DNA from: Candidatus Neomarinimicrobiota bacterium
GTDB lineage: Bacteria > Fidelibacterota > UBA2242 > B5-G15
Assembly (NCBI GenBank): GCA_017656425.1
Contig: JACDNV010000006.1
Coordinates: 1-42,541 of the forward strand
DNA length: 42,541 bases
Direction: 5' to 3'
Below the pieces are notes generated by a model. It saw nothing but the letters and a program-made list of their open reading frames with translations, was not told the origin of the DNA and ran no database searches. The position numbers and the translations under genes are program-made. Below, piece by piece: positions 35,738 to 42,541 of this stretch (within the stretch, counting starts at the first letter, position 1; each line of letters starts with the position of its first letter).

Positions 35738-38260
35738 TTAAATTGCTCCTTCTTGTAATTTTCTTATTTCTTCTACAGCTTTCCACTTTAACTCAAAAGC
35801 ATTTTGGACCTTTTTACTAATATCAGATCTCACTTTCTTATTTCTATGGATAGGTAAAAGTAATTCTGTCCATCTATCAGCAATGTTAGGAAGAGTAGTT
35901 TCAATAAGAACTTTATCTTCTATTTGAAGTTGTACTATTGGATGGGTTAAGAGATAAATAAGGTAATAAGGTGTGATGTCGAAGTCATTTTCTTTCTTAA
36001 CTACACGAAATATTAAAATTTCTTTTGTTAATAAAACTTTTTTATCAAAAGGTGAAACAAGAGCTACGCTGCCAATTCGATAACTTCCACGTCTGACAAA
36101 AAGAAGATCACCCACCTCCAAGTCTATACCCCGCCCCTTCTTTTTCAAATAGATATCTTCTGGAATTAAAGCGGTAGGATTCTTATAAACTTCTAAATTA
36201 ACAATATCTGCAACCCTTACATAGGGAATAGTCCCTGTTCCCTTATAAATTGCATCAGGTGAACCGTGTCCTTCATAAACTTTCAATATCTCTCGTCTAC
36301 ACAACTCACCTAATGGAATTAACTCGCAATCATTTTCTTTAGCATACTGTTCTATAGTTTTTATATAGGCTCGCCAATAATATCTTGGAACCAATACCTT
36401 ACGGTTTATCTCATCGTATCTTTTATAAAACAATAGGGAAGTAGGAATAACTTTTTTAGAGGATCTATATTCTCTTAATTTCTTTATTATTAGAGGAATC
36501 TCGTCGTCAATCTCATTTGTCCTTTCTTTTGTTATGGGATCGATTTTATAGAGTATTCTACCTGTATGATCGTGACCAACTGTTTTGGCAATTGAAAAGA
36601 AAATCTTATGGTTCTCTTTAGGCGCGCTCTTTTCTAAAACTACAACAACTGTCTTTGCGTTATTATGAGGTCTAAAAGTATCATGGGAAAGATCGACTAC
36701 ATGTAGAATTTTATATTGCTGTAAAAATTGTAATATATGTTCGGAGTTCTTTGCGTGAAGATATGTCTCTGGTAAAATAATAGCCATTCTTCCGCCCGGT
36801 TTTAATAATTGGATACATCTTTCAATAAAAAGAATTTGTGGAACTTGTTTATCTAATACCTTATCAGTTCTTTCATACTTACCCGTTTTCTTATTTAATT
36901 TCCATTTAAAGCCAAGTTCATATTGCTGCAACAACGATTTGCTGGTAATAGGAATTTTTGAACCAAAAGGAGGATTTGTCAAAAGTACATCGAAAGTACC
37001 AAGTTTAATCATTTCTCTTTGAATAGGTGGCCATTCTTTAGGATCTACTAAACTATCTGAACAAAAAATGCCTCCTCGGCCATCTCCTACAATTGCCATA
37101 TAAGCTTTACTTACCTTAGCTAAATCGAATTCTTTATCGATTCCGTAGAAATTTCTTGAGGCAATCTCACTTTTTAAAGCACCTATTTTTTCCTTTGAAA
37201 GATGTTTATATTTCTGCTCCACTTTTTTCCAAACATATTCCAAAGCAACTATTAAAAAACCGCCCGAGCCACAAGCAGGATCAATAATTTTTTCGTTTGG
37301 TTTGGGATCAAGTAATTCAACACACAACCTAACCACATTTCTAGGCGTGAAAAACTGACCTTTTTCTCCTCTCAATGCTGGTCCTATAAAAACCTCAAAA
37401 GCGTCTCCAACAGCATCTTTGTCAGTTCTCAACAAACTATAATTTTGTAACTGGCTTACTACATAAGCAATAGATTTATCATCAAGTAATAGTCTCTCAT
37501 CTTTCTCAAAAACATCTTGATATTCCTTTTTGACTTTTTCAAATAATTCCTTTATTCTCTCAGCAACTTTTTTGTCTGGCTCTTCTGCCCCAGCCTTGAA
37601 CTTTAAATCCCTGTAATTATGCATTTCATCGTATATTTTACAGAATATTAGTCGTGTCATTTCTCCTCCAAGTCTTTCTGCTCTTGGAAGATTACTATTA
37701 GTGTAAAGATGGTAATAGATAACTTTGAAGATAGACTTTAGATTTTGAGCAGGAATAAGTTCATCACCAGTTTTATACTTTCCAATTTCTTCCCAAGATT
37801 GACCTTTTTTGGGGATATTTCTCCATTCAACAAGTTGTGGTGTGTAAGATGGCGGTTTCCTTATAACTCTAAAGTAAGCTATTTCAGTTCCATTGAACCA
37901 AACTCCGCCTTCTGCAGGAGTGGGATCGATATAACTTTTGAGTTGTTTTATTCCATCCTTCCTGTCTTTCCTTTTTGTTTCAACAATAAGAAAAATATTA
38001 TCAAATGTCTTTTTACTATCTATAAAAACTACTATATCTGCTGGACCGATTTTTGTACTTCCTTTTTGAATATAAAATTCTGGAAAAGTTTGAATCTGGT
38101 CCTTCGAATACCCATACTCATTTAGGAGCCTTTCAGCAAAGATAAGTTTTGCTTCTACTCTTTCAGGGGTTATTTTTACAAGACGGCCTGATACGGGATC
38201 CTTAATATATCCTTCTTTGGTCTCGAACTCTTCAGTCGGCTTAAATTCTTTTTCAGGCAT
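35738..38260 (-). CDS. Single-chain restriction-modification protein: nuclease, N6-adenine methylase, specificity domain
   Basis: Fusion protein of 840 residues. Residues 20-135 match the HsdR N-terminal nuclease type: GPADIVVFI with Asp75, then FLIVETKRK with Glu94 and Lys96, a PD-(D/E)XK arrangement. A helical region follows, then an HsdM-like gamma-class N6-adenine methyltransferase. GQFFTPRNVVRLCVELL and DPACGSGGFL (327-336) bind SAM, and NPPFGS (429-434) is the catalytic motif. The last ~190 residues are a single type I S-like target-recognition domain (IPYVRVADIVNLEVYKNP...VGDLLFVRRGSYRIG) with a C-terminal helix. The layout resembles type IIG enzymes, but the helicase is encoded separately, 21 bases upstream. 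Only one recognition domain is present, so the target is probably short or asymmetric. Confidence 0.85.
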   Translation of the reverse strand: MPEKEFKPTEEFETKEGYIKDPVSGRLVKITPERVEAKLIFAERLLNEYGYSKDQIQTFPEFYIQKGSTKIGPADIVVFIDSKKTFDNIFLIVETKRKDRKDGIKQLKSYIDPTPAEGGVWFNGTEIAYFRVIRKPPSYTPQLVEWRNIPKKGQSWEEIGKYKTGDELIPAQNLKSIFKVIYYHLYTNSNLPRAERLGGEMTRLIFCKIYDEMHNYRDLKFKAGAEEPDKKVAERIKELFEKVKKEYQDVFEKDERLLLDDKSIAYVVSQLQNYSLLRTDKDAVGDAFEVFIGPALRGEKGQFFTPRNVVRLCVELLDPKPNEKIIDPACGSGGFLIVALEYVWKKVEQKYKHLSKEKIGALKSEIASRNFYGIDKEFDLAKVSKAYMAIVGDGRGGIFCSDSLVDPKEWPPIQREMIKLGTFDVLLTNPPFGSKIPITSKSLLQQYELGFKWKLNKKTGKYERTDKVLDKQVPQILFIERCIQLLKPGGRMAIILPETYLHAKNSEHILQFLQQYKILHVVDLSHDTFRPHNNAKTVVVVLEKSAPKENHKIFFSIAKTVGHDHTGRILYKIDPITKERTNEIDDEIPLIIKKLREYRSSKKVIPTSLLFYKRYDEINRKVLVPRYYWRAYIKTIEQYAKENDCELIPLGELCRREILKVYEGHGSPDAIYKGTGTIPYVRVADIVNLEVYKNPTALIPEDIYLKKKGRGIDLEVGDLLFVRRGSYRIGSVALVSPFDKKVLLTKEILIFRVVKKENDFDITPYYLIYLLTHPIVQLQIEDKVLIETTLPNIADRWTELLLPIHRNKKVRSDISKKVQNAFELKWKAVEEIRKLQEGAI

Positions 38261-38280
38261 AAATTACACTCCCTCTTAAC

Positions 38281-41200
38281 CTACATGATTTTTACAACTC
38301 CCCCAGCGATAAGATTAAATCCTACTGAAACAGCTCTTTTTAATTCCAACTCTTTTATTTTCTCTTCCATAGAAATTTTAAAATTGCGAATCCTTCCATT
38401 ATGAAGCCTTATTATTGGATCTTTGTCACTTTTTCCTTGTTCTTTAAGTTTTCTAATAATTTCTTCTGCTTTTTTTATTTTAATTGTAGCTGATTGCCTC
38501 ACACTTTCAATTTGATTATTTACTAATGTATCATTTCTTCTTTTTAATTTTTGCTCTTCTTCTTCACGAATCATTTCAAGATATTCCCCCGCCTCTTTAA
38601 ATATTCTCTCAAAATCTTTAGTTTCATAAGTTGCAAGATATTCATCATTGAGAGGTTGCGCCTGTACAATTTCACCTAAAAACCAATCGCAAAGTTCATC
38701 TACTATATGAACCTTCTCATTTGCTAAATTAACAAGGATTGGTATTAGAATAAGGTCTTTTTTTAAAGCTGTCTTTTCCAATAAATATATAAAAAAGAGA
38801 TAATTCCCATGGTATTTATTATCTCCTCTTAAGCTAAATTGTGCTGTAGCATGGATTTGTTGTTTATTTTCATCATAAAATCGTTTTATTGCCTTCATAA
38901 TTGGATGATGAATTGTAATAAATTCTAATGAATCATCTCTACAGGCTTCTTGATCACTAAAAGTCACCAAAAAGCCCCCATCAAAAGACATTTTTCTTTC
39001 TATTTCCTTTATATTCTCAGTGCTAGAGGCATACTGCCTAACAAATCTACGAAATCCTTCATCACATTTTAGGACAAATACATTGTCTCTTCCTCTCTTT
39101 GGGGGATGTAATGTAGATTTTGGAAAATTTGTTTTAAGGAAAAATTTAAGAAGGAATAAGACCTCATCCGAGGTTATAAATCGCTTTGTTTCCAAAATTC
39201 TTGTAACTTCTTGATTAAAATATTCATCTTGTCCTATAAACTTCTGGCATTCTTTCTCAAATTCTTCTAGTTCTTTTTGTCTTCTTTCTATGTTTTCTGC
39301 GATTTTTTCAATCTTCTGAACTTTCTGTTCATAAGTAAGTTTTGTGTTAAATATTTCTTTGGTCAATTCTGTTATTTGATCCCCTAGTATAGCATCTAAA
39401 TCTCCAATATACCTTTCAAACACATTTATTCTTCTATACAAACGGTTTAAAATTTCATCATCTATAGTACCAACCATTGAAAAGTTATAAATAAGAATTT
39501 TCTCATGTTGCTGACCATAACGGTCAAGCCTACCAATTCGTTGTTCAACTCTCATTGGATTCCAGGGTAGATCATAGTTAAAAATCACATTACAGAACTC
39601 AAAATCCAAACCTTCGCCACCTACCTCTGATGAAAGCAAAATTTTTATTTCGTTCGTTTGGCGAAACTTTTTAATAATTTTCCCACGGTCTTTGGGATGT
39701 ATGTCACCGTGAATTAAAGCCACTTTTCCTCTATATTCTGTTGAGGTTAATCTTTTCATTAAGTATTCTAATGTTTTCTTAAAAAATGCAAAAACCATTA
39801 TCTTTGCATTTGGATCTTCTTTGTCTAGTTTTCGCAAAGCTTCTACGAACATATTGAATTTTGTATCAGTATCGCCTACTTTCTGAGCAATTTTTTTTAG
39901 TTTCGAAAGGGAAGCTATCTCTCCACTTTCTAATTTCCAAGATGAATCAATATTCATGGAAAGGTCAATCACATCTCCATTGTCTCCAGATGATGTCTTA
40001 ATAGCCCTTTTTTTAATTATATTATCAAGCCTTTCCTTCATAGCTTGAATACAACTTGCCACCTGTCTTTGAGGCATTATAACAGCAAATGAAATTCCCT
40101 GAGAAGAGCCATACTTTGCTGTAAATCGCTCCGAAACAAAGTCGGTTATAGCATTATAGAACTCCATTTCCTCTGGCGTAAACTGCACTCGAATTACCCT
40201 TGCTTCCCTAATTGGGAATTGAATTTCAACATCTCTCTTTTTCGTTCTAGTAAAAACATAGGATAGACAATTTAGCTCAATAAGAAGCTTTTGTAGACGA
40301 ATTGCCTGATCACGGGTTAAATTGTTATTTCTACTTAATAGATCTATTGCTTCTCGATAGAAAGAATTTTTTATAAATTTTTCTCTTTGGGATGTTTCTT
40401 CAACTTTTTTAAGTAATTCTAAAGCAGCTTTTGGGTCATATAATCTACGTAATGCATTGTTTATATATTCATTAGGTTCAATGAGCCTATGAAATAAAAG
40501 AAAATCTGAAAATTCTTCTGGAATAAGTAAACTAAGAAGATTAAAAAGATCTGGGGTACCTAACTGTAGAGGTGTAGCAGATAAAAATAACATCGCATCT
40601 GACAACTCTGATAAAACTTCACCCAGTTCGCTACTTAAAGTTTCAGGGTTTCTCATGTAATGTGCCTCATCAACAATAACGATATCAAAATGTGGACTCA
40701 CTTCTCTTAACCTTTCTATCATCTTATTCGATCTAAGAGTTTGAAGAGAAATAATGCCTTTCATTTTTTCTGCTTCTCCATATTCTATATATCGCTGTAA
40801 GAATTTTATAAAATCATTTCTTGTCAAAATGTCAAAATTTAAGCTAAATCTCTTTTGCATTTCTCTTTCCCATTTAGAAAGTAACATGGAAGGACATACA
40901 ATCAAAACTCTCGATAACTCTCCTAAACGTGCTGATAATTCTGTAATGATAATGCCTGCTTCAATAGTTTTCCCTAAACCGACTTCATCGGCCAGTAAGA
41001 GTCTTTGTTTAAATGTATTAAGTAGTTTAAGTACCGGTTTAAATTGATGAACTTGAAATTCCGTTCTGGAGGCATAAAAGGTATAGAGATTATCAGATAA
41101 AGGTTTTTCTAATTTCTTATAAATAAGTGATTGAATAAAACATTCCACATCGGAGAATTCTTTTTCTTTCAATTGTTGTTCTACAGATTTTGGAGGAATA

Positions 41201-41370
41201 AATTTTTCAAGAGAATCTTCTGGGTAATAGGGGCTAGGTTGACTTGGGTCAACAGAAACAGGATAAAATAATTTACCTTTTGTTTCTTTGGGGTTACCAT
41301 CGATAATACCTATTTTCCTTCTCAATGCTTTTATTACAACTTTATCTCCTTTAAAAAATTTCGGCTCCAC
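38281..41370 (-). CDS. SNF2/RapA-like superfamily 2 helicase-ATPase of a defence system
   Basis: Large ATPase, 1029 residues. After an N-terminal beta-rich segment (KFFKGDKVVIKALRRKIGII) come the SF2 motifs of the SNF2 type: Q-like region YASRTEFQVHQFKPV, Walker A ADEVGLGKTIEAGI (127-140), LIVCPSMLLSKW (Ia), DEAH at 234-237, and FLSATPLQ (III). The second RecA domain has VALIHGDIHPKDR, LLSSEVGGEGLDFEFCNVIFNYD and QRIGRLDRYGQ (VI). The long C-terminal third is charged and partly coiled coil. DrmD of DISARM and other phage-defence ATPases have this plan. Together with the methylase-nuclease gene it probably translocates on or remodels DNA. It starts 3 bases after the RadC stop. Confidence 0.85.
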   Translation of the reverse strand: MEPKFFKGDKVVIKALRRKIGIIDGNPKETKGKLFYPVSVDPSQPSPYYPEDSLEKFIPPKSVEQQLKEKEFSDVECFIQSLIYKKLEKPLSDNLYTFYASRTEFQVHQFKPVLKLLNTFKQRLLLADEVGLGKTIEAGIIITELSARLGELSRVLIVCPSMLLSKWEREMQKRFSLNFDILTRNDFIKFLQRYIEYGEAEKMKGIISLQTLRSNKMIERLREVSPHFDIVIVDEAHYMRNPETLSSELGEVLSELSDAMLFLSATPLQLGTPDLFNLLSLLIPEEFSDFLLFHRLIEPNEYINNALRRLYDPKAALELLKKVEETSQREKFIKNSFYREAIDLLSRNNNLTRDQAIRLQKLLIELNCLSYVFTRTKKRDVEIQFPIREARVIRVQFTPEEMEFYNAITDFVSERFTAKYGSSQGISFAVIMPQRQVASCIQAMKERLDNIIKKRAIKTSSGDNGDVIDLSMNIDSSWKLESGEIASLSKLKKIAQKVGDTDTKFNMFVEALRKLDKEDPNAKIMVFAFFKKTLEYLMKRLTSTEYRGKVALIHGDIHPKDRGKIIKKFRQTNEIKILLSSEVGGEGLDFEFCNVIFNYDLPWNPMRVEQRIGRLDRYGQQHEKILIYNFSMVGTIDDEILNRLYRRINVFERYIGDLDAILGDQITELTKEIFNTKLTYEQKVQKIEKIAENIERRQKELEEFEKECQKFIGQDEYFNQEVTRILETKRFITSDEVLFLLKFFLKTNFPKSTLHPPKRGRDNVFVLKCDEGFRRFVRQYASSTENIKEIERKMSFDGGFLVTFSDQEACRDDSLEFITIHHPIMKAIKRFYDENKQQIHATAQFSLRGDNKYHGNYLFFIYLLEKTALKKDLILIPILVNLANEKVHIVDELCDWFLGEIVQAQPLNDEYLATYETKDFERIFKEAGEYLEMIREEEEQKLKRRNDTLVNNQIESVRQSATIKIKKAEEIIRKLKEQGKSDKDPIIRLHNGRIRNFKISMEEKIKELELKRAVSVGFNLIAGGVVKIM

Positions 41371-41373
41371 AGT

Positions 41374-42081
41374 CTATCCTTCCTTAATTAACCCTTCATT
41401 ATAAAAACTATAGTATTTATTATCTCCTAATATCACATGGTCTAGAACTCTTATTCCTACAAGTTCACAGGCAGAAATTAACCGATTAGTTATTTCAATA
41501 TCATCTTGACTTGGTTCAGGTTCACCGCTTGGATGATTATGGAGTAGGATAAGGGCAGAAGCTGACTCACTAATTGCCTCCTTTATTACCTCTCTCGGAT
41601 GGACTATTCCCTTATTTAAAGTGCCTTCTGATATTGTGACATCTTTAATTATTTTGTTTTTACCATCAAGGAGAATGACTTTAAAAATCTCCTTTTTAGC
41701 ATCCCTCATATAAGGCATAAAATAGTCTACTATGTCTCTGCTCGTCTTGATTTTTATCTTTGTAAGGTTCTTTTCTTTAAGGAATCTTTTACCTATCTCA
41801 ATAGCAGCTTTTATTTGAGCAATCTTAGCAGTTCCCAAACCTTTAATTTTTTTAAGTTCGGCGACACTTTTAGTATCTATGTTTCTAAAACTCCCAAATT
41901 TCTTAATTAACTCTCTCGCCATATCAACCGCACTTTGGCCACTTGACCCTACTCGTAAAAGAATGGCAAGAAGTTCCGTATCAGAAAGTTTATCAGCACC
42001 AAATTTTATTAATCGCTCTCGTGGTCGCTCGTCTTCAGGCCAACTATAAATTGCTTTTGGATACTTTTTCTCTTTAGTCAT
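41374..42081 (-). CDS. radC: RadC-family JAB/MPN-domain protein
   Basis: RadC-like protein of 235 residues with the usual two parts. The N-terminal helix-hairpin-helix region contains RPRERLIKFGADKLSDTELLAILLRVG and LKKIKGLGTAKIAQIKAAIEIG. The C-terminal JAB metalloprotease-like domain has EGTLNKGIVHPREV and the metal motif HNHPSGEPEPSQDD (HxHP...SxxD complete). Despite its name, RadC has no proven role in DNA repair. The family is frequent in mobile elements and defence islands. It lies 3 bases downstream of the excisionase-like gene and 3 bases upstream of the helicase, so it is part of the same transcript. It could be accessory to the restriction system or to island mobility. Confidence 0.93.
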   Translation of the reverse strand: MTKEKKYPKAIYSWPEDERPRERLIKFGADKLSDTELLAILLRVGSSGQSAVDMARELIKKFGSFRNIDTKSVAELKKIKGLGTAKIAQIKAAIEIGKRFLKEKNLTKIKIKTSRDIVDYFMPYMRDAKKEIFKVILLDGKNKIIKDVTISEGTLNKGIVHPREVIKEAISESASALILLHNHPSGEPEPSQDDIEITNRLISACELVGIRVLDHVILGDNKYYSFYNEGLIKEG

Positions 42082-42084
42082 AAT

Positions 42085-42309
42085 TTATCTGTTTTCTCCA
42101 CTCTTAGAAAATTTGTTCTGTGATATTCTATCCAATGATTTTTCACTTATCCATTTATCGATCACCTCTTTTTTAAACTTCCACTGACCAGCGATTTTGA
42201 GGGAGGGGATTTGACCAGAACGAGCTAGCTTATAGATGGTATGTTCATCCATTTGGAGATATTCAGCAACTTGCTTGACCGTCATTATCTCTTTTTCTTT
42301 CTCCTTCAT
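42085..42309 (-). CDS. Excisionase-like (MerR/Xis-type) helix-turn-helix protein
   Basis: Small DNA-binding protein of 74 residues: MTVKQVAEYLQMDEHTIYKLARSG is the winged HTH of the excisionase/AlpA-like family (helix_turn_helix type 17), followed by IPSLKIAGQWKFKKEVIDKW. The ATG at 42309 is kept, with AAGG eight bases upstream. Met9 is an alternative. It is first gene of the four-gene island operon, with a consensus promoter in front. The same family often regulates or excises islands, and can also act as controller for restriction genes. A truncated inverted copy sits 6.4 kb away at 35624-35737. Confidence 0.85.
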   Translation of the reverse strand: MKEKEKEIMTVKQVAEYLQMDEHTIYKLARSGQIPSLKIAGQWKFKKEVIDKWISEKSLDRISQNKFSKSGENR

Positions 42310-42351
42310 AACCTAACCTTTTTATTTTATCAAACCACAAAATATAATAAA

Positions 42352-42380
42352 ATAATACAATATAAACCAAGAGATGTCAA
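42352..42380 (-). promoter_or_regulatory. Consensus promoter of the defence island operon
   Basis: Minus strand TTGACA (42380-42375), a spacer of exactly 17 bases, TATTAT (42357-42352), about 43 bases before the first ATG. It is the best-matched promoter for the four tightly spaced island genes. Confidence 0.6.
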
Positions 42381-42396
42381 CTTTTTGACAATGCAA

Positions 42397-42535
42397 GGGT
42401 TTATGAGTTGATGGGTTGGTGGTTTTTTATCCGACTTGAGATTATTCATTTTCAAAACTTCTATACTCATAACAACTCACAAACTCATTAACTCATTAAC
42501 TCATTAACTCACTAATCCATTAACCCACTAATTTG
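42397..42535. repeat. ACTCATTA short-word repeat tract at right edge
   Basis: Tandem, slightly varied copies of the eight- to nine-base word AACTCATT (about 42474-42530) are preceded by complementary-type words (ATGAGTTGATGGGTTGG, 42403-42419). The tract is low-complexity and fold-back capable. It is similar in style, though not in sequence, to the tract at the left edge of the window. No gene is seen. Confidence 0.55.
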
Positions 42536-42541
42536 CTTGAC

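Noticed and set aside
35738-42081. Calling the island DISARM
   Set aside because: An SNF2 helicase and an adenine methylase are present, but drmA, drmB and the PLD protein drmC are not seen. The methylase carries its own nuclease and specificity domains.
1-42541. CRISPR array or cas genes
   Set aside because: No regularly spaced 24-40 base repeats are present, and no Cas-like protein is encoded. The repeat tracts at both edges are short words without spacers.

Overview
The window is AT-rich, chromosomal bacterial DNA. Two secreted proteins end in a type IX secretion (Por) sorting domain of the YPNPFN...GIYFYQL...RKM type. There is also a TonB-dependent receptor with a CarboxypepD_reg-like N-terminus, and Tat- and Sec-type leaders. 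Together these point to the Fibrobacteres-Chlorobi-Bacteroidetes (FCB) superphylum, probably an Ignavibacteria- or Calditrichota-like lineage rather than a classical Bacteroides, because no SusD partner is present. The exact lineage cannot be fixed from the sequence alone. Several intergenic regions carry sigma70-like promoters (TTGACA-17-TATATT and close variants).

Layout. 1-2.6 kb: two small unknown genes, then purE-purC, overlapping by 8 nt. PurE has the AGRSN signature of the CO2-using (class II, metazoan-like) family. 2.8-5.2 kb: a GT2 / GT-C pair for lipid-linked sugar transfer. 5.2-6.1 kb: a decayed region with broken reading frames and a 13-bp inverted repeat. 6.1-11.3 kb (minus): GH3, metallo-beta-lactamase-fold protein, CE1 esterase and SAM methyltransferase. 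11.6-15.9 kb (minus): GH5, mannobiose/cellobiose 2-epimerase and GH130 mannosylglucose phosphorylase, translationally coupled. 16.2-21.4 kb (plus): Tat-exported GH5, an exported RraA-like protein, a secreted glycan-binding-like protein whose signal peptide is frameshifted at a poly-T tract, and a parvulin lipoprotein. 21.5-31.1 kb (minus): LacI regulator, TonB-dependent receptor, a beta-helix/CBM/T9SS protein, a strong terminator, and a multidomain GH5 mannanase with a T9SS tail. 31.4-35.3 kb (plus): an exported AGE-family epimerase and a GH9 enzyme. 35.3-42.3 kb: tRNA-Asn, then an island of four minus-strand genes (excisionase-like HTH, RadC, SNF2-type helicase, and a nuclease-methyltransferase-specificity fusion). 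A truncated inverted copy of the HTH gene sits at its left edge.

How it works together. 6-35 kb reads as a beta-mannan/glucomannan (and beta-glucan) utilisation locus. Secreted GH5/GH9 enzymes cut the polymer, the CE1 esterase removes acyl groups, and the TonB receptor and its T9SS partner capture and import oligosaccharides. The epimerase turns Man-Man into Man-Glc, GH130 phosphorolyses that to mannose-1-phosphate and glucose, and GH3 trims glucosides. A LacI regulator probably controls it: related CGAAA(A)T motifs lie at the lacI promoter, the TonB-receptor promoter and the divergent GH5/GH5 promoter. The last 7 kb is a likely mobile defence island whose two-gene architecture (separate SNF2 ATPase plus single-chain nuclease-methylase-TRD) is the best candidate here for a less-described system.
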